A stretch of DNA of 64,000 nucleotides from Plectrocnemia conspersa (GCA_009617715.1 VTFK01000169.1:868001-932000); one strand, 5' to 3'. Numbered from the stretch's first letter, positions 37,991 through 52,489 are shown. Translations and numbers: made by a program. Notes: a model not told the origin generated them from the letters alone.

Positions 37991-39900
37991 GGTCACAAAA
38001 ATACAATTTAGTTGAGTAACAAGTACTAATCGTATTTTTTATATTGCAACACATTAATATTAAAATTCATATAAGTTATTAGCTTAATAAATCTGTAAAA
38101 AAGAACCATCTTGACTATTAGAAATTCTCTTTAATCTTAATATAATAGTTTATCAAAGCTTGCTAAAGTTGGGACATAGCTTGCTTAAAACCGTCTTAAA
38201 CATAATTAAAACTTTTTTATATACTTATAAACTTTCTAAAATTGTGACTTATAAAATGTCTTAATTGACAGGCGACTAATATCTAAAGCGCAGCGTTAAC
38301 AGCGTGAAAGATTTTAATTTTAAATCACCAGGTAGCTCAAACACATTTTTATATTAAATATGTACAATATATACATAATGATGAAACTAGAACTATTTTA
38401 TTTTCAAGCTAGGTCTAAATCTAAAGCCTTCGTTACTTTGAAATATAACGATTTTATACATATATTTATTACACATATATAGTAGGTCCCACCGAACGAG
38501 AGTCCGTTTATGCGTAGCTCGTTAGTAAAGTTTCTTATAATTATTTTCCCGTTGCAGCTGTCGTGCATAAAATTGAACACTTTGTGATTGATTAAATAAA
38601 TATACAAGCTCTACAAATTATTATTACCATATTATTAAGAAAATACAATTTCTATTTAATATTATCCTTATGTTACTTATGAGAAAATATCTAATATGTA
38701 AAAAAATCATTGATCAAAAACTATAACTATACTACAAATATCTCTTAATTGAAAATAAATAAATTTAATAATTTATCCCATACACAAATATGTTTTAAAT
38801 AGCAACTGAAATTCGCTAGAACTATTTGCTTTTCCCAGAGCACTCATTAAAAATCCGTTAGTACATCAGGTAAGGTTGTAGTAATATAATTATAATTACA
38901 CTCTACAACGCTTTCTTAACTTTTTTGTCACAGCGATCAAATAACTCGATTACTAAGTAAAGTTGTAAGTTGACTTCATTTACTGTGTTATTAAAATTAT
39001 TTTAAAATAAAAAATGTTAACTTTATACATTTAAATTGCTACTAAAATATTTGTTAACATTTACTTATTGAATGGTGTTATTGATTATTGGTTGTGTGTT
39101 TGATTTGCATTTCGGGTTTTATTAATTTTTGCTATCTATTCAATAATAAAAGATTACATTGTTTTTTTAAATAGATTATTTTAGTACTATTCGAGGGTCG
39201 ATAAATATTATGATTAAATAAATAAAAACCTTGTTGATTTAATTCCTAATACTCTCAATGCCTCGTTTAATCTATTGCTGTATTACGTATGTTTGTTTTT
39301 TGTTATAATCTACGTGTATTTACACTATTTAATATTTAACTGTGATTATGTATTACAACAAAATTTAAATTATCTAATTTATATGTAGTTATAAACTGAT
39401 TAAAAATTTATAATTTTTTATAATGTGTAGATTGTATTAACAATGATTTCATTAAATAGACGTTTAATCAAATATACTATTGCAAATAAAAATATACGTA
39501 TAAAAACATAACTATACATATAAATTAGTTTACTGAACGTTTACATAAGTATACATATATACAATGGTATTCGTCAAAAATCGCTGTACTAAAAATACTA
39601 TCATAAAAAAATATGCTTAAACTTTAAAATAACTATAGTCGCAGTTTATAAAAAACTACCAAGTAATAAGAAAACTAATATTTTATTATTTTTTATAATG
39701 TTTTAATACCCATTTTTCAGTAATCTCTATTTTTCAAAAAGGTCTTATTAAACATTGATTTTATATTTTCCACTTCAAAAAATCATAAATTTGACTATTA
39801 TAAAATTAAGGGGAAAATTTTAAATTATTATTATATTACCAATATACAAGGTGAAAAAAAATATGTTTTAGTATTTTTTTCTTAGTATTTGCGACTTATA
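37991..39900. other. Long AT-rich spacer
   Basis: AT-rich filler. A small, more complex patch lies at 38480-38590 around a minus frame without recognisable content. Confidence 0.5.
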
Positions 39901-40162
39901 TAACAAGTTTATTCGTCACGCCGACGCTATACTACCGCATATAACGATAAGAAATGTATTCGATTTTCAGTTGGTGTCTTTGTGCCGACAATTGGGTGGA
40001 ATTGCAGGTACTCAAATTACAGTTTTCAAACTTCTAGCTGCTTAAATTATTAACGTTATGCACAACGCCATCTTTATAAAAAATGTAATATAGAACAACA
40101 AATTATGTTTCCGCCTCAAATCCCCACATTAGTTCGAATGGTTAAATAAAAATATGAAAGCA

Positions 40163-40195
40163 TATATAAACGCAAAATATCACACTTCAATCAGA
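40163..40195 (+). promoter_or_regulatory. Promoter-like TATA box and initiator
   Basis: TATATAAA at 40163-40170 is followed, 30 bases from its first T, by TCAGAG around 40192-40197. This partly fits the arthropod initiator TCAKTY. The spacing is right for a TATA promoter. It lies about 70 bases before the short reading frame at 40265. In AT-rich DNA a chance TATA is common, so the call rests on spacing and on the less AT-biased sequence that follows. Confidence 0.3.
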
Positions 40196-40264
40196 GTCTT
40201 TCATAGGCAACTTCCACAACCAAGAACTTGACTTTTCTGCTACTTTTCTTCTGTTTTAGGATAT

Positions 40265-40420
40265 ATGTTATCTGAACCCGCACCAAGTGAAGCTACGCCG
40301 AATACCAAGAGTAGTTTTCCACATCACGTCAAATCTAATCCAGCTAAAAAGTTAAAAATCCAAGAATTGGTACAGATCTTCGGAGACAATTGGAGACTAT
40401 TTGACGAAAAAAGGCTATGA
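40265..40420 (+). CDS. Putative short ORF or exon, unknown product
   Basis: A 51-codon frame from ATG to TGA with far more balanced composition than its neighbours. The product is hydrophilic, with no signal peptide or membrane segment, an S/P/K-rich first half, and a second half reading KKLKIQELVQIFGDNWRLF. A pyrimidine-rich run ending in TTTTAG (to 40259) precedes it and could be a splice acceptor. In that case it would be the 3' exon of a larger gene, but I find no matching donor or partner exon nearby. It could also be part of a decayed element. I do not recognise the family. Confidence 0.25.
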   Translation: MLSEPAPSEATPNTKSSFPHHVKSNPAKKLKIQELVQIFGDNWRLFDEKRL

Positions 40421-40639
40421 GATATAATACTGCTACACAAATTGGATGTGGTTTAAAAATTGCTGTGAAAATAATAATAATAATAATATGAATAATAAAT
40501 TTTAGGGTCTTCAACTACTTGCACAATTTCTTATAATTTACAGGTTATTTTGCAGGAGATCTTATTCTTAAAACTCGCGCAGTAATTACCGTAAGCAAGG
40601 ATGATCATTTCTAATAATAAGGATGAACTAAACAAAAAA
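40421..40639. other. Spacer within the 40-41 kb cluster
   Basis: AT-rich, with an (AAT)n-like run at 40470-40490 and a more balanced patch at 40550-40600. No gene recognised. Confidence 0.4.
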
Positions 40640-40790
40640 GGGTTTCACATGAATACCATGCAATTATTCTCCAATGCATTGAAAGAACATTTCTTTGTTG
40701 CAAAGCGGGCACTGAAAACAGAACATTATCGAAAGATAAAAAGCACCGTTAAGCCACAATATTCCCGTTGCATTATTTGACTTCGGAGGG
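40640..40790 (-). pseudogene. Possible ePHD-finger fragment (PHF7/G2E3-like)
   Basis: The minus strand reads FQCPLCNKEMFFQCIGE, then a stop, then LHGIHVKP in the same frame. This resembles the end of the extended PHD finger of PHF7/G2E3-type proteins, where a CPLCNN-type motif is followed by an F, a hydrophobic segment and a GI-hydrophobic-P motif. The stop inside the motif, the short match and the lack of the other cysteine/histidine clusters argue for a relic at best. A chance frame remains possible. The upstream part of the open frame (to 40873) is unrecognised. Confidence 0.18.
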
Positions 40791-40859
40791 TTGTCTGTAT
40801 GGAGTGAAAAAACGATTGCAACAATTGTCTGAATGGTCGCAGCATGGTTGTGATACTTA

Positions 40860-41086
40860 AGGCTGCTCTCCATTATGGAGAGGTCAGATACGGCCCAATA
40901 CCAGAGACGACTCGAGGCCAGAGAGGGACTCTACCATACGAGCACCGCCCGCAGCAGAGAGGACCCAACCTCCACTACACTATCGCTGCCACAACTACAG
41001 GTCCTTTGAGGACCATTCACTGGACATCATCTTCCCGCCAGCTTCTCCACCACCACTTGGAGAATAATGATACTCACCCACCATAG
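40860..41086 (+). other. GC-rich coding-like block, open in three plus frames
   Basis: This block of about 230 bases has strongly different composition (C-rich, many CCA/GAG triplets) from its AT-rich neighbours. All three plus frames are open for 45 or more codons, so openness alone says nothing. One frame is rich in R, E and S, another in P and H. It ends sharply near 41090. It could be a retroposed cDNA piece, a transposon ORF fragment or a regulatory island. I recognise no protein. Confidence 0.25.
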
Positions 41087-41096
41087 TTTGTGACAA

Positions 41097-42049
41097 TATA
41101 TGTCATAATACCTAATAAATTATTACCAGCTTCCAACGTTGTCTCTCTGGCTGCGAAGTCACACCCCTTAGGGTAGGAAAACCGTAAAATTGTAACAAAC
41201 ATTTTGAAGAATCAAAGAGAGAAATCAAATGTTTTAAAAGTTGGACAACACAAATTATATTCAGAACAATATTATGGAAATCTCGTGAACAAGCAATTGT
41301 ATTATTAATTACTAATATTTCATGAACCACCTAGTAGCACATATTTTCCGAGACGTTAATCACCCATAAGTATCGCTTTATAAACCACTACCATCCGCTG
41401 CTAGCTCTATCAGTCAAAATTAAACCAAAAATTGTATCAAAAATCTTTTTCATTGACTTTGTGTAAAAATTATTAACTCTTTTTTAAATCTTTAAATTAA
41501 AAATAACAGAACCGCAAAGAGGTTTTTGGCACCTTTTCTTAATTATCTAAACTAAGATTATAATTTAAAGAAAATGTTGTAAATTAAGAGAATAACTTAG
41601 GTTTGCTTCTTAAAACTATAAAAATGTATTACTACACCCAAAAATTATGTAATTTTATCAACAAATAAAGAACCCGTTAATTTTTTTTTTATTCAAATAA
41701 TTTTACACAATATGGATTTTCTAGAAATCTTTAAAGTATACAAAAACGTATTTTTTTTATATCTTACTTTAATACATTCGATATGAATTATCTACGGGTG
41801 TGTATTATTGATATGTAGATTGAATTATACCGTCCATATCTATTATTCCATCTGATCATCCTACATGTTTAGCATTTTCAATGACTATCAACATACATAT
41901 TATAGGGTCACACTTCCAAAATAGATATACGCATATTCTATGTCTAATTTAAAGTATAAAGTATGTCTAATTCAACACCAATTTAACTACATAATATATT
42001 ATAAAATTGTCCAGTAGCGACGTAAAATTCATCGTCAAAATAAATAAAT
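41097..42049. other. AT-rich spacer
   Basis: AT-rich filler with a small balanced patch at about 41120-41180. No gene recognised. Confidence 0.45.
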
Positions 42050-42490
42050 TAACACGCAGTAGCTTTATTAAAACATCATCCAATTTGACCACAGCGTATG
42101 AAACAAACTCTCCTGCTCCGGTATTAAACGCATTATCCGTTCGTAATTAACGGATTACTCGCAAACAGTCGGTCAATTAGGGCGCGTTCGTCGCCCTCCG
42201 TCATTATCATCATCATCATCATTCATGGCATGGTCACAAATGGTGATGGTGACCAGGATATTCTGTGTACTGTGAATGGTGTTGCGTCGGTGCTAATTCA
42301 CCCGAAACGCGCACTTCTTTGTTTATATGCGCCGGGTCCCGGCCAATTAGCGAGCGGACCGCGGCCCCTAGCTTGATTAAGCCATCACGAAATATGAAAT
42401 ATTAAAATGGAGAGTCGGCACGGCTCGTGAAACAGTGTGGGATCGACGATTGCCGGTTTGGGAGTCGCCCTATGATAATTGTGAGCTCAT
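42050..42490. promoter_or_regulatory. Candidate regulatory island 19, homeodomain-site cluster
   Basis: The strongest regulatory-looking block. TAATTA (42144-42149) stands next to GGATTA (42152-42157), pairing a Q50-type and a K50-type homeodomain core. CAATTAG occurs at 42174-42180, and CCAATTAG at 42343-42350 lies in very GC-rich surroundings. A short (ATC)n run lies at about 42202-42222. No frame crosses it. The words are seen directly. Binding and enhancer activity are inferred. Confidence 0.4.
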
Positions 42491-42960
42491 AGTAAGTTTA
42501 TTTGAATATTCAGGAAGTAACCACTCTTTTACATAATGAACAATAATTAAATAAATTGCTTTTGATGAAAATCCGGAACTTCTGATATGTATAAGTAACA
42601 CTGAACTGATTTAGTGACGTCTCAGCGTCTTTTATGACAAAATAAATATATTATGAGTCGATACAAGTACTTATATAAAGTTGACTATATGAAATTAACT
42701 TTCTCTATATGTTTTTTTTTCAAACACAATCCGAATCAAAATATTTTTCTTTATATATTTATTTTAGATGATTTCCAAATTAAGCACCCTGAATCAAAAC
42801 CCTTTAACGACATATGCTTCCACCTGTGTAACATAATATATACTCATTTTTAATACATCACACACGTTGAATCCGAAATGGTTGTCGACCCCTAATGTTT
42901 GAGTGCAGGATGTCACATATATGTGTTATAAATTAGCTTCTAAAGACATCATAATTATTT
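42491..42960. other. AT-rich spacer
   Basis: AT-rich filler. The frame at 42653-42853 is F/I/Y/H-rich and not recognisable. Confidence 0.45.
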
Positions 42961-43330
42961 CCTATGAATGTGAAAGACTATTTAGAGCGATTTATGTTAC
43001 GGAAGGGTACCACCACACGATTTTTGCTCATATCGCCACATGTGTTACGGCCCCTTTTTGTCCACGAGGAATAAATCAAAAAACGCACTCGTGAACGCTT
43101 TGAAGATTGTCATAAAATGCCAGGGAGACAGGAAGTGTTTTCGTCTTTTTTTTCACCGCTGTTTATTTAAACACGGGAACATGCTTCTCTTCTCTGCGCC
43201 GAACATAGTGAAAACAAACAATTTTAGTCAGGATATCGGGTTGCGGGAACCGAACAAAGGTCTCGAGGATGAAAAAAATGGCGGTGACAACCACCTGCCG
43301 AAAGGTAAAACAAAAACAATGATATTTACA
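42961..43330. promoter_or_regulatory. Candidate regulatory island 20
   Basis: Balanced block. Plus frames 42903-43094 and 43040-43333 overlap with a minus frame, and none has a recognisable motif. Candidate non-coding element by composition. Confidence 0.25.
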
Positions 43331-43515
43331 TAATGTAGATCGTATCCACAAAATATAATAATATGAAAAAAATGTAACGTATTATTTTCAACCAGAAAAT
43401 AGACAAGATCACCTTGAATATGTTATCGTATATGTTTATTATTTTATAGCTATATATTTAATATTTAATCTAATATTGTTTTAATTTTATATAATAGTTT
43501 ATTTATCAATTGTTT
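43331..43515. other. AT-rich spacer
   Basis: AT-rich filler with no features recognised. Confidence 0.5.
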
Positions 43516-43724
43516 AACAGGTCTGTGGGTTCAAATCTCATAAGAAATCTCGACGTTTTTTAATTTATTTTATGTCTGTATTAACGCAGATTAAGATTGT
43601 CTAGCTATAGAAAAATTTAAGTGTAGCAATATTTTATGTGCGACAAACCGAAAGTTCGAATTCAAATTCTGATATCAAATATCCAACGAAGTCAAAAAAT
43701 CGTCAAATAAATAAATAAATTGTA
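43516..43724 (+). repeat. SINE-like unit
   Basis: It starts with a tRNA 3'-half-like segment, GTGGGTTCAAATCTCAT (B box, T loop TTCAAAT), continues for about 150 bases of unique body, and ends in (AAAT)n-like AAATAAATAAATAAATTG at 43707-43724. A B box at the head and a simple A-rich tail fit a tRNA-derived SINE. The A box is missing or lost, and I see no target-site duplication. Confidence 0.4.
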
Positions 43725-46172
<2,448 letters not shown>

Positions 46173-46326
46173 GGGGTAAGGTCAGGAGATTTTAAGGCAG
46201 GAAGCAAAATTTATTATCTTGGCTTTTAAACCACCAAGATTAACAGGCTTTTAAACCATCTAATTGAACAAGCTACCGCTGAAATGACTAAAATTAATTG
46301 ACAATATGGGTGCATACTTTGATGAT
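46173..46326 (+). mobile_element. Internally deleted mariner transposon relic
   Basis: Two mariner transposase signatures lie close together. RSGDFK at 46179-46196 matches the F-[KR]-S-G-D-F motif near the N-terminus. At 46264-46326 the frame reads LNKLPLK, stop, LKLIDNMGAYFDD, where the stop TGA is one change from the conserved tryptophan. This matches the C-terminal KLPxRWxKxIDxxGxYF pattern. The roughly 250 residues that should separate them, including the DDD catalytic domain, are missing. It cannot encode a transposase. Inverted repeats were not located. Confidence 0.5.
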
Positions 46327-47180
46327 TGTATTTATAAAACATTATTTTTAAATTTCATACTTGATATATACAAAATAAATACCCAATATATACAAAATAA
46401 ATTTATTTACTACAAAAGTCTTGTTTTATTTACATTTCGTTTTCGATTGAGTGAAAATTAACCACTTGATATGAAACAACCTAGTAGTAGTTTGGAGCTA
46501 TAACTTAATATGTCTAATGTTAGATTGTTTTGAAATACACATGTAGTCTGCTACTCCATTGAACTCGTACATGTGCACATGACACACTATTTTCCGTAAA
46601 GAGGCAACTCCAATAATCATATTTTGCAAACAATAATGATTTAACGACACTTTTCCTTTTAAAATTACGGTTGAATGATTGGGTTTGCTTAAAGTAATTT
46701 TTGTATTGACTCAAACATGTGAGTTATTGGCGCAATATTTAAAAGTTCTTGCTGTTATAAGGATGTTATAAAAACAATTTTTTAGAGGAGCAAAACATAT
46801 ATATTTTTTGTTATATAGGAATCATATTTTTAACACTTCCAATAAATAATATATAATAGAATATAAAAACACTAAAGCCAAGTAGAGGTAGTCAGATTTA
46901 TATAATAATTACAATTCATTAGATTTTATTGTGAAAAATCCACTAATCTTATTTTCTTGAAAAAGGGTTAAACATTCATCATTTCAGACTTATGGCGTAC
47001 GAAACATTCTTCTTTGTCCAATGAAGGGTTCAGCTCAATATAAATAATATAGTCAATTAAGGATAAAAAAATCCTCGAAAAATGAAGACAGTTTTAAACA
47101 TGTGTAAATTATAAAAAATCTCTTTAACCAATTTCGTTCTAATATAATTATCATATTGCTATTTTTTTAATTATATTTAA
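46327..47180. other. AT-rich spacer
   Basis: AT-rich filler. The beginning may include the 3' end of the mariner relic. A near-tandem CCAATATATACAAAATAAAT-type word repeats at about 46361-46401. Confidence 0.45.
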
Positions 47181-47420
47181 GATGTGCTTTCTTAGAAATA
47201 TTGTCTCTTTATTCGTGCCATAAATATTGTGTTTGTTGCGAGGCTCTTCAGCTGTCTTCTATGTCGCACGTGTAGTACTTAAAGGCATGAAAGTCCTCGA
47301 ACGTAGCATTGTCTCGCACGATGACAGCTCAGACAATTTACTGACTAATATTCAAAGATGATTTCCTGGCTGGCAACGTGGGACGTGGAACGTTCGCCCG
47401 CCCATCGATTCTCCTCTCTA
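47181..47420. promoter_or_regulatory. Candidate regulatory island 21
   Basis: Balanced, non-repetitive block with CpG-containing words and no open frame of note, flanked by AT-rich DNA. Confidence 0.25.
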
Positions 47421-50400
47421 CATACATATTTAACTTATTATTTTTTTAAATAAAATGCTATAAATATAGTTCAATGGATGTTTTGTGATGTAAATCCATA
47501 CATATGTACACATATATGATATAAAGGTACATACAACTAAAAACGGTCGATCTTTAGCGTGGGTAATAATATCTATAATATGCCTGATAAAAAACCATTT
47601 CAAGAATTAGGATTCATAATTTATAAAAAAAATTAAATAAAAATATTGTATATAATACACATACATAAATGATATATTATAAAAACAAATAGTATGACAA
47701 CAAAGTATGGTGATTATTGGGTTATATCTTAGTATATTAAAAAACTATGCTAATGCAATAAATTCTCTAAAGTTTTAGATTGTGCTTTTTTTTTAATAGT
47801 TGTTTTTAGGTAAAACTAACTGGTATATATAAATTTAAAAAATCTTTTTTTACATCTCATACTCTATGAATTTATTAGTATACGTAAAGCTAAACAAGCT
47901 TAGAATATCTATGTTGTCTTATTTCAGCATGAGAGATGGTCTTAGGTATTGTTTAAAATACGATACATTTCAACGATAAGAGTAAAGAAGCTCTTTTTTG
48001 AAATGAAAACCTCTAAGCTCACGATAAAAATGGTTATAAACATGTATATTACATATATTAAGTAAGTCTGTAAAATTATTTATATTATTGAAATAAACGT
48101 ATTTAAAAAAACATTGCCAATTGCTTTCTAAAATCGTCACATGTGATGAACAATGATGCCTTTATGTGAATATAAAAAATTGAAGAGAAAATTAATATAC
48201 AAATTAGCAAGCAATTCGCATAGAAAAACAGACTTTCATGCCCCGTGTTTAGTGTAATATGGAGAAACTATACTTGGAACTTTATGAAAAGAACTGTACA
48301 ACAGCGAATGTGTACTACTAACAACTTCAACGGTTGGCAATATCATTTCATCAAAGGCAATAACATCACTAACCACACATAAATTGTAATTAAAGTGTAC
48401 GGTAGAAAGGCTCTTTAGCATCCAACGTATTTCCCAGATATTGGTCCTTTGGATTTGATTTTCGTGGTATTACATTTATTAATGATGATTAAATGCAGAA
48501 TATAATTAATATAGCAACGGTTTTATAGCTAAAATATTTTTTTTTATTTATTTTGTATAATATAGTATGTTCTTAGTATACATTTTTGTGTATAACACAG
48601 TTTAATAATTGTAAAAACCAAATTTCGATTTAATAAATAGCACATATTTGTATTATGTTACAAGGCTTTAATTACAGCTGATGCTGCTATAGGCTCATTA
48701 TAAACTAATGACTTTTCTTTATTAAAACTATAAAAAATCTACAGCATTACTTGCGATCAGACTGTTGAATTTAAAATGGACCTCTGGTATCTAGTAAATT
48801 ATTGCAATAAGCGTCACTTTGTTGGTAGAAAATTATCGCATGAATGTTTTTGAAAATATGTTTCGAAAGAAATCCATTAGAGTGAATTAACTCTTTGAGT
48901 TTTATGTATTACTATTCATGGGCCTCTCTTCGAGATTTTTATCTCTGATTTTATCATAAAATTGGCAAGATATGCTTGCCCGACTGTTACGACACATACA
49001 AAGAGTACCAGGAATAGCAAAACTTCTTGCATTTTAATTTAATAATAATGATAAATTAAATATTTAATATTTACCTACATAAAAAAAAACTTATTTCAAC
49101 GCTTAATTTTTCGGACCAATATAGAAGTGTCCAGTCTAAATTTTTCCGAACCCATTCCAGCATATAGTATTTCCAAAATGACATTGATAATGTAGAGTTC
49201 GTGATCTCCATTTTCTCGACCTTACTGTTTTTCCAATAAGATAAATCACCCTTTTGTTAGTTTACTGTCACTACTTTGATATAGATATTATGCTATCGTG
49301 CTATGAAGCTTTCAATAGCCGCCCGTGAAGGCTGAAAACTGTAATCAGGCTAATAAAAAAATAGTGGGCCAACCTCTCTGCTCTGTGCGACAAGTATATG
49401 GCGAAAGGAAGGGGATTTTTGGAAGCACTCATAAACGTGCAATACTATTTATATTTTTATAAATGTATTCTCGTGTTTTCTTATCATTTTTTACTTAAAA
49501 AAACAATTTAAAATGGATACAAAAATTTGCATTGCCACAAAAGTTTACATTGTAAATAGTAACGATACAGACTAAATTAAGTTGGAGACAGTAACTATAA
49601 TGAAAAAATAAAAGATGGACATAAATATCAATAAACTAAAGATAGAGGGTACTTGAACATAATCAATAAATAATACAAAGGCTTAAAGTTTTAGTAAAGA
49701 AAAGAACGCAATTTAGTAAAAAAAATCGTACGAGATAATTTTAAAACTTTTAATATTTTTTAAGATCTTCACAAAACAATTTTTAAGGTATGTATTATAT
49801 GTAAAGAATCACAAAAGCATTTTATAATGTATAGAAAAACAAAACTTTACGATTTTACTGAATACATTTACATAGATAGGTAGGTATATTTATTCAGTAG
49901 AAACATATATAACATTGCTTTTAAAAGAATATTTCAAATATATATTTTAGAATGGTATACAAAGAAACTAAAGCAGATGATTATAATAATCGTTTTAGCA
50001 ATGGCATACATGGAATAGGTTAGAAATTCTGTATATATTTATCAATTTTATCAATCTTAAAGATAAAACTTGTAAAGTTAATTTTCTGATAAATATATTA
50101 CATAACTATTATGATTTAAAATCTATTTAATTCCTAAAGTCTCGTATACCACTGAATATCATGTGATACTATTATAAAAATAAACATTGATTTACGTTAT
50201 CATTTTTATCTTAATCTATGTTATTCTCAACTTAAGTATTTCATTATTGCATAAAACTTCATCAATCAAATTATATTTCATATTTTCGATAAAATAAATC
50301 ATTGACATTTTCATGGTCATTATTATATTTGCACAAACAAGAGAATCTCCTCATATAATATAATGTTCGACTATCATTTATTATTGTGAATAACGATCTT

Positions 50401-50470
50401 TGCATGGATGGAGAGAATATGTAAATGTACACTACTATATTATGTGTACATTTAATAAGATCTTTACTAG
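47421..50470. other. Long AT-rich spacer
   Basis: About 3 kb, mostly AT-rich. More complex patches occur at 48230-48440 (overlapping a 61-codon minus frame with no motif) and 49120-49420. No gene or repeat family recognised. Confidence 0.45.
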
Positions 50471-50860
50471 CTACATGTGCGCTCTTTGGACATAAAGCAT
50501 GGTGAAACGGCTCAGAGTATTTGTGGCGTGCGGAGAGTATGATTTGTGCTGCAATCGGGACTCTGCGACACACCGTAAGATATTAATGTTGCCGTGCACA
50601 CGATGCCGGTGACTTGGTCGTCGATGTCGTGGGACTGGCAACATTGTACCGACGAGAAATCGTGAGCCTAAGATTGTGTACGAAACATGAAACATAATGT
50701 AGATGCATTGAAACGCTCCTAGATTTATGTGGCGGCTGGCAAAACGTATCAATCCGCAAAGAGGAGACGCATGTTGTAAAACGCTAATTAGAATCAGTTG
50801 GATGCGTTTCATGGAATGCATTCGTGTTCTATATGCTAATAATAACATCCTCATACATCA
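50471..50860. promoter_or_regulatory. Candidate regulatory island 22
   Basis: Balanced block. Two overlapping minus frames (50271-50573 and 50471-50854) are R/H/S-rich and unrecognised, with no exon signals. Confidence 0.25.
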
Positions 50861-51438
50861 GATAAGAGAAATGTAATACATCATTTAGATTATAAATAGA
50901 TTAAGTACTTATGCAAGGATAGTCGTAGTTTTCATCCAGAAGATAAATCAACGAAGCAAATAAATCGAAACAGTAGATAAAACCAACGAATTTTAAAAAA
51001 ATCAGGGAATTTTGTTAAGCGAAATGAATTCGTTTCTTAGTTTTATATAGTGAGTTACAAAAATACATGTGTTTTTAGGCCAATTTTTTTAATATAATCA
51101 TTTTATTTGTAGAAAATATCGATGTGTATTGTACATGCAACTTAGAATCTAGCTATTTACTTAAGATAACATCATATGCATTATTTGAGAAGCGCTTTTT
51201 TTAAATATCAGTAAACGCTTATAAACTTTTATTTAGAAAAATACCAGCACCATAGACCGGTGGTATAAATCGGTAACTGTTTTTTTAATTTCTAGCATGT
51301 CTGGAAGATCGGAGTTTCCTAATCTCACAGATACATATTGTGATGAATGATTAAAATAACATTGAGCTAGATGTTGCATTGTATAATATATTGAATATAA
51401 ACTGTAATATCAGTTCATTAATAATAAAAGTGTTAAAC
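50861..51438. other. AT-rich spacer
   Basis: AT-rich filler with a short balanced patch at 51245-51340. No gene recognised. Confidence 0.45.
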
Positions 51439-51558
51439 GCTGATTTACAAACTTGGATTTCAGTCTGATGTCTCACCACTTACATAATTGTTGATTATGT
51501 CTACTCTTTTGTAACGCATTGGGCTAACGCCTGTCATGTTGCATTGAAAGATTTACAA
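51439..51558 (+). repeat. Dispersed repeat copy B
   Basis: Homologous to 13551-13680. It shares CTGATTTACA at the start and the conserved GCTAACGCCTGTCATGTTGC block, then ATTgAAAGATTTA, at the end. Middle bases have diverged. Beyond it the two copies differ, so similarity ends where copy A has its simple tail. Confidence 0.55.
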
Positions 51559-51650
51559 TGTATAAACTAGTAATAAACAAAACAATTCAAGGTCTTGATT
51601 TTTCATATAGTTTTTTGATATTGCTGTCCTCTATTGCCGTCCTTTTAATT

Positions 51651-51675
51651 AAAAAAAAAAAAAAAAAAAAAAAAA
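51651..51675. repeat. A25 homopolymer
   Basis: A run of 25 A about 90 bases after repeat copy B. It could be the poly(A) tail of a plus-oriented retroposon including copy B, or an independent tract. Confidence 0.7.
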
Positions 51676-52489
51676 TTAAAAAAACATTTTATTTAATTAA
51701 CTACTTATTTATATAGCAGCAGCAATTTTTATGTTTTAAAGATATAAACTAAACCCCCCACCTACCCCTTCATAACTTATATACAACTACAGAAATATCT
51801 ACGAAAACTATATAAGAATCATGATATTGTAAAATGTTTAAAACATTTTTTTAATAGCACTCTTTTGCTTTTAAATCTACTTATTCTTAAGCGAAATATT
51901 ATTAGGAACTAGAACGCGAAACGACCTTTTTTATGATTCAAAATCAATTTTTGTTCTAAAAGGTTATTTTTAGGTACAACATTTTAGATTTTTTATTAAC
52001 TGCGTCATTGTTTGAAATGCCAGTCTTTTTAAAGACTGTCAAGATTTACTGCTTTTAAGATACAACATGTTCTTCATTGCATAACATACTTCATTATAGT
52101 ATTTTTTTCCGGAACCTTTTTAAAATCATGCAGAACCCACGAGTTTCTCGAAACATGTCCTCTGAACTATAAAGTTAATTTATGTTAAATTAGGAGTTAA
52201 TTGATTTATATTTAACTAATGTTTGTTATTGAAAAATAGTGTTTCTGTATAAATATTTCAATATTAAATAAATATACCTTGAAACTTTAAATGCAATATT
52301 TAACCTGTCTTTCTACGACTTTCAATAGCCTTTGCGAAAAATTTAATTTCCTAATCCATTTTAGCTTTAAGTACATCCAACGTCTGAAACCCTTCCTTGA
52401 GACATTTAATACTCAATTTTCCGTTATATTTTCCGCTTTTATCTCTCTCTAGAGCTTATTTTTTGTTATCAATTTAGCGGTTTTTGACG
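51676..52489. other. AT-rich spacer
   Basis: AT-rich filler. T/C-richer toward 52300-52480. No gene recognised. Confidence 0.5.

Noticed and set aside
40193..40259. Intron between the promoter-like sequence and the 51-codon frame
   Set aside because: The acceptor-like TTTTAG is good, but no convincing GT donor lies between 40193 and 40230, so I did not annotate an intron.
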